A stretch of 64,000 nucleotides of DNA. Source: Solwaraspora sp. WMMD1047 (GTDB taxonomy: Bacteria; Actinomycetota; Actinomycetes; Mycobacteriales; Micromonosporaceae). The notes beneath the pieces are model-generated. The model had not been told where the DNA came from. It saw only the letters and a list, made by a program, of their open reading frames with translations, and ran no database searches. Location of the stretch: positions 7,628,816 through 7,692,815 of the forward strand of contig NZ_JARUBL010000001.1 in assembly GCF_029626155.1 (NCBI RefSeq), given 5' to 3'. The position numbers and the translations under genes are program-made. Of this stretch, positions 23,718-31,307 are shown piece by piece. Numbering within the stretch: the stretch's first letter is position 1; each line of letters begins with the position of its first letter.

Positions 23718-24491
23718 TCACGACCCGATCAGTGGGCGGTTGCGAAGGGCCAGCCGCCACAGTGCGGACATTCCCTTGTCGGACAGGAATCCGGCCAGCC
23801 CGATGACGAGCATCCCGGCGATGATCAGATCGGTCCGGCTGACCTGCCAGGCCTGGGTGATCAGCGAGCCGAGCCCGGTCTGCACGCCGACCGTCTCGCC
23901 CACCACGACGATCACCCAGGCGAACCCGAGACCGATCCGCATGCCGGCGAACACGCTCGGCAGGGCGGCGGGCAGCACCACCCGCCACAGCAACCGGTGC
24001 CGGCGGGTGCCGAGCATCGCCGCCGCCTCCAGCAGCCGGGTCGGCACTCCCCGTACCCCGGCGATGGTGTTCAGCAGGACGGGGAAGAAGGAGGCGATCA
24101 CGATCAGTACGATCGCCGACTTGGAGCCGATGCCGACGATCACCACCATCAGGGGCGCCCACGCGGTCACCGGGATCGGTCGGAACAGGTTGATCGTCGG
24201 GTCGAGCATCGAGGAGAGCCGCGGCGAGCGCCCCATCACCACGCCCAGCGGCACGGCGATCAGGCAGGCGATGCCGAAGCCGGTGAAGACCCGCCGACCG
24301 CTCTCCCACAGGTGCACCCACAGTGGCGCGTCGAAGGCGAGCCGGCCACCGAGCAGCTCGATGAGTTGGGTGCCGACCTCGCCCGGTCCCGGCAGGTTCG
24401 CCACCCACGACCGTGCCACCGCCAGTTGCCAGAGGGCGAGCAGCAGCACGGGTACGGGTATCGCGAGGACGACGGTCCGCCAGTTCTTCAT
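23718..24491 (-). CDS. ABC importer permease (SsuC/TauC-like)
   Basis: A 257-residue inner-membrane protein with six hydrophobic segments. The cytoplasmic EAA loop is RLLEAAAMLGTRRHRLLWRV, followed by the conserved V-x-L-P-A-A-L-P-S-V-F-A-G motif that contacts the ATPase. It belongs to the BPD_transp_1 nitrate/taurine group. It starts 21 bp after the stop of the lipoprotein gene and ends 36 bp before the ATPase gene. The three genes are read as one operon from the promoter with the GntR-type operator. Confidence 0.9.
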   Translation of the reverse strand: MKNWRTVVLAIPVPVLLLALWQLAVARSWVANLPGPGEVGTQLIELLGGRLAFDAPLWVHLWESGRRVFTGFGIACLIAVPLGVVMGRSPRLSSMLDPTINLFRPIPVTAWAPLMVVIVGIGSKSAIVLIVIASFFPVLLNTIAGVRGVPTRLLEAAAMLGTRRHRLLWRVVLPAALPSVFAGMRIGLGFAWVIVVVGETVGVQTGLGSLITQAWQVSRTDLIIAGMLVIGLAGFLSDKGMSALWRLALRNRPLIGS

Positions 24492-24512
24492 CCGGATGCC
24501 TCCGATCCGTCC

Positions 24513-25544
24513 TCAGGCCGCTTTCGCGCTGAACGTCTGGTCGATGAACCGGGCATAGTCCGGTTCCTTCCTGATCTGCTCCAGCCGCAACTGTTCGGCG
24601 CCCAGCACCCTGGCCTGCTCCAGGTAGGCGTCGTCGAGCCGCCACCGCAGTTCGATGTTGTCCACCGCCATCGCCAGCGACTTCTCGCTGAAGCCGTACT
24701 TGTCGGTGACGGCGTCGATCCAGGCCGCGGTGTCGTCCCGCATGCTGTCGGTGGCCTTGGCGTGCACGTCGACCATCGCCTGCACCAGCGCCGGATCGGC
24801 GTCGATGGTGTCCCGGTTGGTGACCAGAACAATATTGATCTTGCCCATTCTGGTGTCGTACGGCCGGGTTACCAGCACCGCCTCTCCACCCACCAGGGCG
24901 TCCGACGGGCCGGTTTCGGCGCCGGAGAAGGCATCTATGTCGCCGCGCGCCAGAGCCGGCGCCATGTCGGCGAACTGGACGTTCACCAGTTGGACGTCCG
25001 TCGTCGGATCGAGCCCGTTGCCCTGCAGGGTGAGTCGCAGCAGGATGTCCTGGGCGGAGCCGGGCACGTACCCGATCTTCTTGCCCCGCAGGTCGGACAC
25101 CGAGGCGATGCCCCGGTCCCGGCCGGCGACGATTGCCGATCCGCCATCGGCGGCGGCGGCCACCACCACGATCGGCTCGTCGTTCGATGCCCCCTGCAGT
25201 GCGGCGGTGATCCCGGTTACGCCGAACGCCAGGTCACCGCTGACCACCGCGTTCTTGATCTCCGTCGAGTTCGCGAACGGGACGATCTCCAAGCGCACGT
25301 TCGATGGGCGGAAGCCCTCGTAGAACAGCGGGTGGGAGAGGTGGGGCTGCCGCAACACCCCCACCTTCACGCTCCGCTGCTCGCCGTCGAGGCTCACCCG
25401 CTGCGCCGGGTCGACCTCGGCGCCGGCGCCACCCGCGGTCGCCGCGCAGCCCGCCATGGACCCGACGCAGAACACGGCTATCAGCAACCGGCGCCACGGA
25501 ACGGCTCCGCCCCGAGCGGCCACCGGTGGTTGTGCAAACTCCAT
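24513..25544 (-). CDS. substrate-binding lipoprotein of the nitrate/sulfonate/taurine-type importer
   Basis: A 343-residue exported lipoprotein. The lipobox is VGSMAGC with Cys about residue 36. The mature part is a type-2 binding fold: VKVGVLRQPHLSHPLFY near its start, then DLAFGVTGITAALQGAS, LRGKKIGYVPGSAQDILLRL and GDIDAFSGAETGPSDALVGG. Loss of the second lobe's usual spacing is not seen. The ATG at 25544 is preferred because GAGAGGGG lies just upstream; a longer frame starts 10 codons earlier. The first gene of the importer operon, it has a 14-bp palindromic operator 32 bp upstream. Its ligand is unknown. Confidence 0.88.
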   Translation of the reverse strand: MEFAQPPVAARGGAVPWRRLLIAVFCVGSMAGCAATAGGAGAEVDPAQRVSLDGEQRSVKVGVLRQPHLSHPLFYEGFRPSNVRLEIVPFANSTEIKNAVVSGDLAFGVTGITAALQGASNDEPIVVVAAAADGGSAIVAGRDRGIASVSDLRGKKIGYVPGSAQDILLRLTLQGNGLDPTTDVQLVNVQFADMAPALARGDIDAFSGAETGPSDALVGGEAVLVTRPYDTRMGKINIVLVTNRDTIDADPALVQAMVDVHAKATDSMRDDTAAWIDAVTDKYGFSEKSLAMAVDNIELRWRLDDAYLEQARVLGAEQLRLEQIRKEPDYARFIDQTFSAKAA

Positions 25545-25575
25545 GTCGGCCCCTCTCAGAGGCGTTAAATCCATG

Positions 25576-25589
25576 CGTCCTATAGGACG
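25576..25589 (-). promoter_or_regulatory. palindromic GntR-type operator before the importer operon
   Basis: CGTCCTATAGGACG is a perfect 14-bp palindrome 32 bp upstream of the lipoprotein start. Its CTATAGGAC half also appears 24 bp before the divergent gntR start, which points to the adjacent regulator as the binding protein. Confidence 0.65.
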
Positions 25590-25698
25590 GGCGCTTTGTT
25601 TCTACGACGTGTCTGGACCGTAAAAGACGTCTTGAACCGGTCTTCCTAGATCATCTTCGCTGCAGACCGGCGCCGACGGTCGGGAACGTGGCGGCTAA

Positions 25699-25707
25699 GC
25701 TATAGGA
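25699..25707 (+). promoter_or_regulatory. operator half-match before gntR
   Basis: CTATAGGAC repeats nine bases of the palindrome at 25576-25589. It sits 24 bp before the regulator's ATG and may also serve as its -10 region (TATAGG), which would give autorepression. Confidence 0.5.
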
Positions 25708-25731
25708 CAGTCACACGACTCTGAGGAAGAC

Positions 25732-26436
25732 ATGACCACGTCACTGGAACCGTCCGGGATCGCGGCCCTGACCCCACTGCCGCGTCGAGCCAACGCCGGC
25801 CACACCGGTGACCGGGTCCGCGATGTGCTGGAGGAGGCAATCCTCGCCGGCGTTCTGGTGCCCGGCACGCACCTCAACGCCCAGGCGCTCGCCAAGCAAC
25901 TCGGGGTCAGCCACATCCCGGTCCGGGAGGCCCTGCGGTCCCTCCTGGCCGCCGGCTGGATAGAGACCCGGCCGCACCTCGGTGGGTTCGTCAGGATGCG
26001 GACCGAGCAGGAACTGGCCGACCTGTTCGAGATGCGCCTGCACCTGGAGACCCAGGCCGCCGTGCTGGCGGCCGAGCGGCGCACCGCCGAGCAGCTCGAC
26101 CAGTTGTCCGGACTGCTGAACCAGCAACGGGCTACCGACGACCCGTTCGCACTCGCCCAGCTCAACGCGACTTTCCACGTCGCGATCGCCGAATGCGCGC
26201 AGAACCAGCTGCTCACCGACTTCATTCGGACGCTGAGCATGCGGGTCCGGTTCTACTTCTCCACCGTGGCGCCCCGCCGCAGGGGTGAGTCACTGCGGGA
26301 ACACACCGCACTGGTGGAAGCCGTGCGACGTCGGGACGGCAGCGAGGCGGAACGCATCGCCCGTAGCCACGTCAGCAGCACCAGACAGGACGTCCTCGAC
26401 GCGCTCCGGGGGTCCGAAACACGATCAGCAACGTGA
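25732..26436 (+). CDS. GntR-family transcriptional regulator, FCD subfamily
   Basis: A 234-residue regulator. The winged helix-turn-helix covers residues about 18-85 (RVRDVLEEAILAGVLVPGTH ... KQLGVSHIPVREALRSL). The C-terminal FCD all-helical ligand domain carries FEMRLHLETQAAVLAA and FHVAIAECAQNQ; the histidines usually bind a metal that holds an organic acid. The ATG follows GAGGAAG. It is divergent from the ABC importer, and both promoters share a CTATAGGAC motif, so it probably represses the importer until its ligand arrives. The last seven codons run into the 53-bp repeat copy, so the native C-terminus may have been altered by the event that created the repeat. Confidence 0.92.
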   Translation: MTTSLEPSGIAALTPLPRRANAGHTGDRVRDVLEEAILAGVLVPGTHLNAQALAKQLGVSHIPVREALRSLLAAGWIETRPHLGGFVRMRTEQELADLFEMRLHLETQAAVLAAERRTAEQLDQLSGLLNQQRATDDPFALAQLNATFHVAIAECAQNQLLTDFIRTLSMRVRFYFSTVAPRRRGESLREHTALVEAVRRRDGSEAERIARSHVSSTRQDVLDALRGSETRSAT

Positions 26437-26470
26437 ACCGGGTCAACTCCACCCGCTACTGGTGCTGACC
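26418..26470 (+). pseudogene. remnant of a second beta-helix gene, 3' end only (direct repeat copy 2)
   Basis: In the frame starting at 26418 this piece encodes NTISNVNRVNSTRYWC and a stop. That is the same ending as the secreted beta-helix protein except for Arg instead of Leu. It matches 51 of 53 bases with 22737-22789. Nothing else of the gene is present, because the upstream DNA is the gntR coding region. It marks either a lost paralogue or the far end of a duplication or insertion. Confidence 0.85.
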
Positions 26471-26539
26471 CGACCGCCGCCGCTGCATCGCCAGCAGCGA
26501 GGGTGGCCGGTGCTTGCCGGCAACGCGCAGACTGGACCC

Positions 26540-26893
26540 ATGACCGTGCCGGATCCGCACCACGCCGTGCTCGTGCCGTATCAGGACATGTCGCCCGGTT
26601 ACCCGGTCGAGGTCGTGCCGCGGAAGTCCGTCGGGCTCGCGGTCGGCCTGGAGCTGATCCTCGGCCTGTTCGGCATCTTCGGCGTCGGGAGCATCTACGC
26701 CGGGCGGGTCGGCCTCGGCCTCACCCTGATGATCTCCTTCTGGATGCTGTTCTGGGTGAACTTCGCGTTGATCTTCCTACTCATCGGCCTGCTCACGATG
26801 CCGCTGACCTGGTTCGCGTACCTCGTCGTCGGTGCGCTGCTCGCGGTCCGCGGTGCGGAGCGCCACAACACGGCGGGTGCCATCATCCACTGA
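26540..26893 (+). CDS. small membrane protein, TM2-like
   Basis: A 117-residue protein with a 30-residue hydrophilic N-terminus and three close hydrophobic segments. GIFGVGSIYAGRVGLGLTLM resembles the G-x-F-G-x-x-x-F-Y-x-G-x-x-x-x-G pattern of TM2-domain proteins. The ATG at 26540 is the start that gives this layout; no strong ribosome site is visible and the preceding DNA is intergenic. It stands alone between the beta-helix remnant and an SRPBCC gene. Function unknown. Confidence 0.65.
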   Translation: MTVPDPHHAVLVPYQDMSPGYPVEVVPRKSVGLAVGLELILGLFGIFGVGSIYAGRVGLGLTLMISFWMLFWVNFALIFLLIGLLTMPLTWFAYLVVGALLAVRGAERHNTAGAIIH

Positions 26894-26976
26894 GGCCCGT
26901 CGCTCCTCGCGCAGATTCGACCACTCGGCGCAAGACCCCCTGCACGAGACGGCGCCGGACGGTATGGTCCGGGCCC

Positions 26977-27495
26977 ATGGGACAGGAGACCACTAATCAC
27001 TCCGGCATCCGCCAGGACGAGGAAAAATACTCCATTCGCAGCACGTTGCGGGTCCCAGCGGGCGCGGATCGGGCGTTCACCGTCTTCACCGAACGGCTCG
27101 CCGACTGGTGGGTCAAGGAATACACCTGGGCCGGCCCGGAGGCGCTCGCGGACATCGGCATCGAGCCGCGGCAGGGCGGAATGGCCTACGAGCTCGGCCC
27201 GCACGGTTTCCGGGCCGACTGGGGACGGGTGCTGGTCTGGCAACCCGGTCGCCGGCTGCTCTTCACCTGGCAGATCGGCCCGGACCGCGCCCCGGTTCCG
27301 GACCCGGCCCGGGCCAGCGAGGTCGAGGTGCGCTTCTCGCCGGCGGCCGACCAGCAAACCCTGGTCGAGGTGGAGCACCGGGGCTTCGACCGGCACGGCG
27401 AGGCGGCCGAGGGCTACCGGCACGCACTCACCGCCGGCTGGCACGAGCTGCTCTCCCGGTACGCCCACGCGGTCGACGAGCACCGCGCCGGCTGA
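26977..27495 (+). CDS. SRPBCC/AHSA1-type protein
   Basis: A 172-residue START-like protein of the AHSA1 (activator of Hsp90 homologue) group. The pattern runs STLRVPAGADRAFTVFTERL, WWVKEYTW, then RVLVWQPGRRLLFTWQIGPD and EVEVRFSPAADQQTLVEVEH, ending with GWHELLSRYAHAV. This helix-grip fold encloses a hydrophobic cavity for a small ligand. The ATG at 26977 is the only start consistent with the fold. In many actinomycetes such genes pair with ArsR regulators, but none is present here. Confidence 0.85.
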   Translation: MGQETTNHSGIRQDEEKYSIRSTLRVPAGADRAFTVFTERLADWWVKEYTWAGPEALADIGIEPRQGGMAYELGPHGFRADWGRVLVWQPGRRLLFTWQIGPDRAPVPDPARASEVEVRFSPAADQQTLVEVEHRGFDRHGEAAEGYRHALTAGWHELLSRYAHAVDEHRAG

Positions 27496-27545
27496 CCCGG
27501 CGAACCGCGCAGGCTGACGCGGCGAACCGCGCCGACGGGCAGCGG

Positions 27546-28253
27546 TCACCTCGGCAGCGCCCCCCGCGACTCGCCGGCCAGGCCCGTGCCGCCGAGGTCG
27601 GCGCGCCGACCGGCATCGGCGCCCGACCGGCGTCCGCCACCGGCCAGCCGGCGGCTCGGCGCGCTGCGCGACATGGGATAGACCTCGGCGAGCCGGCGCT
27701 TCACCCGGTCCGACCGGTCGGCCAGGACCAGGGCCATCGAACTTTCCCCGGTCGGGGCGGCCCCGGCGGCGGCCCGCTCCGCGGCTCGGAGCCGCTGCGC
27801 GACCACCCCGGTGAACCCGACCAGCCAGGACCGGCGGAACGCCGCCGCATGCTGCCCCGGCGGCACCTCGGCCGCCGCGAGGCCGTGCGCGGCCTGCACG
27901 AGCAGTGAGGTGTAGAGCAGCTCGGCCCGCTCCAGGTCGCTGGCGAAGCCGAACAGGTGCATCGCGTAGCCGGCGCGCTCGCGCCGCCGCACCGACCGGC
28001 ACCGCAGCGCGCCGGCCACCCCGGCGAGCAGCCCCGCCTTGTCCAGCGCGTACGGCGGGATCACCTCGATCACCAGGTCACCGACCGGGTCGCTGGTCGG
28101 ATCGGCGGCGGCCAGCAGCGCGCGGTCGACGCCGTACCGGGCGATCAGCTCGGTCGCCTTGGCGGTGAAGGCCGCCGCCTCGGCCGGCGTACAGGCCGGA
28201 TCCTCGGCCTTCGCGAGCAGCTTGCGCACCTTGCTCAGGATCGCGTCAGACAC
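27546..28253 (-). CDS. DUF2786 protein
   Basis: A 235-residue protein whose first 40 residues match the DUF2786 motif (ILSKVRKLLAKAEDPACTPA-x-AAAFTAKATELIARYGVD). A second conserved block follows with YALDKAGLLAGVAGALRCRS and FGFASDLERAELLYTSLL. The C-terminal 45 residues are Arg/Gly/Ser-rich and probably disordered. Members are common in phages and actinomycetes and may act on nucleic acids, but no activity is known to me. It is followed on its strand by no gene within reach and preceded 51 bp away by another gene on the same strand. Confidence 0.8.
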   Translation of the reverse strand: MSDAILSKVRKLLAKAEDPACTPAEAAAFTAKATELIARYGVDRALLAAADPTSDPVGDLVIEVIPPYALDKAGLLAGVAGALRCRSVRRRERAGYAMHLFGFASDLERAELLYTSLLVQAAHGLAAAEVPPGQHAAAFRRSWLVGFTGVVAQRLRAAERAAAGAAPTGESSMALVLADRSDRVKRRLAEVYPMSRSAPSRRLAGGGRRSGADAGRRADLGGTGLAGESRGALPR

Positions 28254-28304
28254 CCGAACAGATCTAGCACGTGGGTGTGACCACCGCCCGCGACGACGCG
28301 ATGG

Positions 28305-28694
28305 TCAGGCGGCCCGGCGGCGTAGCGTCGCGACCGCGGAACCGGCCAGGGTGAGCAGGCAGTCGGGAAGCTGGCCATCCGCCAGCGCCGCGCCGAAGAG
28401 CGCCTCCCCGGTGTCGACGTCCGAGTTCGCGTACGCGCTGACGAAGCGGGCCACCCACCGCGCGTCGTACCCCGCCTCGTCGATCCCCGGGAAGTCCAGG
28501 GTCCAGGTCCCGCGCGGCACCCCGGCACCGACCATCGCCGCCGCCAGGCACCAGGCGACCTCGTACGCGCCGGCCACCCCGGACCGGTCGACGACGGCGT
28601 CGAACGCGCCGACCACGGCGTCGCTGTCGCCGGCGAGCGCGGATCGGAGTACCGCGGCCGCGTCGTCGTACGTCTCCGGGGGAACGTCGGTCAC
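28305..28694 (-). CDS. hypothetical protein
   Basis: A 129-residue, mostly helical, acidic protein without a recognised family. The segments GVAGAYEVAWCLAAAMVG and WVARFVSAYANSDVDTGEAL look like conserved helices, and no signal peptide or motif stands out. The GTG at 28694 (V-T-D-V-P-P-E) is the likely start. A TTG nine codons upstream has GGAAGG before it and is the alternative. It is probably co-transcribed with the downstream DUF2786 gene (51 bp apart, same strand). Confidence 0.6.
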   Translation of the reverse strand: MTDVPPETYDDAAAVLRSALAGDSDAVVGAFDAVVDRSGVAGAYEVAWCLAAAMVGAGVPRGTWTLDFPGIDEAGYDARWVARFVSAYANSDVDTGEALFGAALADGQLPDCLLTLAGSAVATLRRRAA

Positions 28695-28867
28695 GTGCCG
28701 AAGGGTATGCCGCCCGGTCAAGGAGCGTCCTTCCGAACCGCCGTCAGGCCAGGTAGCGGCGCAGTATATTACCTATCGGTAGCGCAACCTCCTCTGCCCT
28801 CGGTCCCGCTAACGGCCCTGAGCGCGCTAATGTGCGCAGCGGACCTTCGGGGAGGAAGGACGACCTC

Positions 28868-30217
28868 ATGCTCGTATCAAGCGGCTCGCGCAGCGCTGCT
28901 CTGGCCGCCTGTGCCGCGCTCCTGCTCGCCACCGCCGCCTGTGGCGAAGACGCCGGCGAGGACCCCGTGACCACCCAGGTCCGGCTCTACGGCACCGACG
29001 GCAACATGCAGAACTCGTTCGTCAACGAGTTCTCGGAGCGATCCGGCCTGCTCGACGGCATGAAGGGGACCACGCCGCTCACCCCGCTGTCCGAGGAGTT
29101 CAAGGAGCGGTTGCGGTCGGTCAACCCGCGGCTCTCCGACTACCTGTACGCCGCCGAGACCTACGACGCGGTCGCGATCAGCGCCCTCGCCGCCCAGCTC
29201 GCCGGCTCGACCGCCCCCGCCGACATCGCCAAGCAGATCAACGGCGTCACCAACACCGGCCAGCGCTGCGACACCATCGAACAGTGCCTGGAGATCGCCC
29301 GCGACGGCGGCGACATCGAGTACCGCGGCATCTCGATCACCCGGGGCGGCTTCACCGAGGCCGGCGAACCCTCCACCGCCAGCTACGCGACCCTGCACTT
29401 CGGCCAGGACGAGCAGCTCGACAACGGTAAGACCGAGTTCCTCGGCGCCGGGGACGAGTCCGCCGCCAGCACCGCGGCGCCACCCCGGGCCAAGCGGGAG
29501 AGCAACGCCGTCAACCGGGAGAGCGGCGCCCCGCTGAAGCTCGGCGAGCTGCTGCCCCGCACCGGCGACCTGGCCCTGGCGTACCCGCCGATGGCGGCCG
29601 GCGCCGAACTGGCCCTCCGCGAGATCAACGAGGCGGGTGGGGTGCTCGGCGAGCCGGTCGAGTGGGTGAAGGGCGACGACGGCACCAGCCCGACGGTCGC
29701 CAAGGCGACGGTGGCCAAGCACATCCAGGACGAGGTCCACGTGATCATAGGCGCCGGCGCCTCCGGGGTCTCCCGGGCCGTGCTGCCGGACGTGGTCGCC
29801 GCCGGCCTGATCCTCTTCTCCCCGTCGAACACCGACGCCGGACTGAGCACCATCGACGACGGCGGGCTCTACTTCCGTACCGCGCCGTCGGACCTGTTGC
29901 AGGGTCGGGCGCTGGCCGACGTGATGCTCCGCGACGGCGCCGACAAGATCGTGCTGGTGGCCCGGAAGGACTCCTACGGCGAGGGCCTGCAGGAACACGT
30001 CCGGGCCGAGCTGGAACGTGCCGGGCACGGCGCCGACCGGGTCAAGCTGCTCACCTACGAGCCGCCGGCCGACGCCGACGCGCCACCGGTGGACTTCTCG
30101 GCCGGGGCCGCCGAGATCAAGGAGTACGACGCCGACGGCGTACTCATCATCGGCTTCGCCGAGTCCGCGCAGGTCATCGAGGCCATCGTGGCGGCCGGGG
30201 TGGAGCTGCGGCACTGA
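28868..30217 (+). CDS. lipoprotein with type-1 periplasmic-binding lobes in circularly permuted order
   Basis: A 449-residue exported lipoprotein; the lipobox is ATAAC with Cys25. Residues about 36-190 look like the C-terminal lobe of a branched-chain-amino-acid-type binding protein (LYGTDGNMQ ... MKGTTPLTPL ... YLYAAETYDAVAISALAAQL). A linker follows (about 190-225). Residues about 226-449 look like the N-terminal lobe (LKLGELLPRTGDLALAYPPM, EINEAGGVLGEPVEW, VIIGAGASGVSRAVLPDVVA, FRTAPSDLLQGRALADVMLR). The protein ends just where the C-lobe would normally begin. The usual order is thus reversed, as in a circular permutation. No permease or ATPase gene is nearby, so it may be an orphan receptor. 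The ATG follows GGAGGAAGGA. Confidence 0.85.
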   Translation: MLVSSGSRSAALAACAALLLATAACGEDAGEDPVTTQVRLYGTDGNMQNSFVNEFSERSGLLDGMKGTTPLTPLSEEFKERLRSVNPRLSDYLYAAETYDAVAISALAAQLAGSTAPADIAKQINGVTNTGQRCDTIEQCLEIARDGGDIEYRGISITRGGFTEAGEPSTASYATLHFGQDEQLDNGKTEFLGAGDESAASTAAPPRAKRESNAVNRESGAPLKLGELLPRTGDLALAYPPMAAGAELALREINEAGGVLGEPVEWVKGDDGTSPTVAKATVAKHIQDEVHVIIGAGASGVSRAVLPDVVAAGLILFSPSNTDAGLSTIDDGGLYFRTAPSDLLQGRALADVMLRDGADKIVLVARKDSYGEGLQEHVRAELERAGHGADRVKLLTYEPPADADAPPVDFSAGAAEIKEYDADGVLIIGFAESAQVIEAIVAAGVELRH

Positions 30218-30317
30218 CCCACCGGGCACCGCGACTGGCACGTTTCCGGGATCCGACCGCCCGGCCAGCCGTCGTACGGTTCATCCAACAGCAGCCGACG
30301 ACGGAAGGTCAGGAAAG

Positions 30318-30902
30318 ATGAGCGAGTACGGCGACCCGGAGCTGACCGGCGAGGTGGACGCGACCGGTCCGGAGCAGGGCTTCGGCCCGAGCGACGACCC
30401 GGGTCACGAGGAGCAGGCACCCGAGCCGCACTCCATCGCCACCTACCACCTGGACGGCTCGACCGAGGTGGTGACCGACCTCGACGGCGACGGCTTCGCC
30501 GACGTGCTGCAGCACGACGCCGACAGCGACGGCACCGCCGAGACCACCTACCTCGACGGTGACGGCGACGGCCGGCTGGACACGGTGCTGCGGGACTACG
30601 ACGACGACGGCACCGTCGACCGGGCGCTCGCCGACACCAACGCGGACGGCCGGCTGGACACCGCCTCGGCCGACCGGGACGGCGACGGCGTGGTGGACGA
30701 GGTGGTCTCCGACACCGACCACGACGGCCAGGCCGACACCGTGGTGCGGGACACCAACTTCGACGGCCGCCCCGACTACCTGGCCCGGGACCTCGACGGC
30801 GACGGGGTCGCCGATCAGGTCGTTCAGGACACCGACCACGACGGCCGGCCCGACCAGGTGAACTACCCGGACCCGGACGCCAACCCGTACGCCTCGATCT
30901 GA
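30318..30902 (+). CDS. DxDxDG-repeat acidic protein (EF-hand/TSP3-like), 10 repeats
   Basis: A 194-residue very acidic protein. After about 55 residues it consists of ten repeats of 11-12 residues of the form D-x-D-x-D-G-x-x-D-x-V (for example DLDGDGFADVL, DADSDGTAETT, DTNADGRLDTA, DTDHDGRPDQV). Each resembles a calcium-binding loop of EF-hand, dockerin or thrombospondin type-3 repeats. There is no signal peptide, so the protein is cytoplasmic or leaves by an unknown route. AGGAAAG precedes the ATG. It follows the permuted lipoprotein gene by 100 bp and is followed by a shorter relative. Ca2+ buffering or sensing is inferred only. Confidence 0.75.
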   Translation: MSEYGDPELTGEVDATGPEQGFGPSDDPGHEEQAPEPHSIATYHLDGSTEVVTDLDGDGFADVLQHDADSDGTAETTYLDGDGDGRLDTVLRDYDDDGTVDRALADTNADGRLDTASADRDGDGVVDEVVSDTDHDGQADTVVRDTNFDGRPDYLARDLDGDGVADQVVQDTDHDGRPDQVNYPDPDANPYASI

Positions 30903-30970
30903 AACCGGTCTCGCCTGGCGGGGGTGTAGGGCCCTAGCGTATGCGGGTATTGCGTGCGGGCAAGCGTCGA

Positions 30971-30988
30971 TCACGCGGGACCGCGTGA
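30971..30988 (+). promoter_or_regulatory. short dyad before the second DxDxDG gene
   Basis: TCACGCG-GGAC-CGCGTGA is a perfect 7-bp inverted repeat 22 bp upstream of the start codon. A GGGTAT hexamer lies about 20 bp farther upstream (30945-30950). It may be an operator or a leader hairpin. Confidence 0.35.
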
Positions 30989-31010
30989 CAGCCACAGGGA
31001 AGGGCGTCAG

Positions 31011-31307
31011 ATGACCGAGTCGAACGAGACAGCCGAGTCGCAGGAGATCGTGGAGACCCGCGGCGACGACCGGGTCGACCTGCTGCGGGCCGACACCAAC
31101 AACGACGGCAAGACCGATGTCTGGGTGGTCGACACCGACGGCGACGGCAAGGCCGACCTGTTCCAGTTCGACACCGACGGCGACGGCCAGGTGGACATCA
31201 CGATGGTCGACATGGACGAGGACGGCACCCCCGACGAGGTCGTGGACGGCGATGGCGGGCACCCCCCGACCACCACCACGCCGACCGCGGTCATCCCCCC
31301 GTCCTGA
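31011..31307 (+). CDS. short DxDxDG-repeat protein, 4-5 repeats
   Basis: A 98-residue acidic protein related to the preceding gene product. Its centre holds DTNNDGKTDVWVV, DTDGDGKADLFQF, DTDGDGQVDITMV and DMDEDGTPDEVV. A Pro/Thr-rich tail (PPTTTTPTAVIPPS) follows, and no signal peptide is seen. The ATG is preceded by AAGGGCG. Its last 17 bases overlap the convergent MMPL gene. The pair looks like a tandem duplication with loss of repeats in this copy. Confidence 0.75.
   Translation: MTESNETAESQEIVETRGDDRVDLLRADTNNDGKTDVWVVDTDGDGKADLFQFDTDGDGQVDITMVDMDEDGTPDEVVDGDGGHPPTTTTPTAVIPPS

Noticed and set aside
22860..26436. Calling the importer block an integrated mobile element
   Set aside because: No integrase, transposase or terminal inverted repeats were seen. 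Only the 53-bp direct repeat supports an insertion, so it is kept as a finding, not as a mobile element.
28741..28790. TACC-TATC-GGTA dyad and TATATT before the permuted lipoprotein gene as a defined promoter
   Set aside because: The arms are only 4 bp and no -35 match at proper spacing was found.
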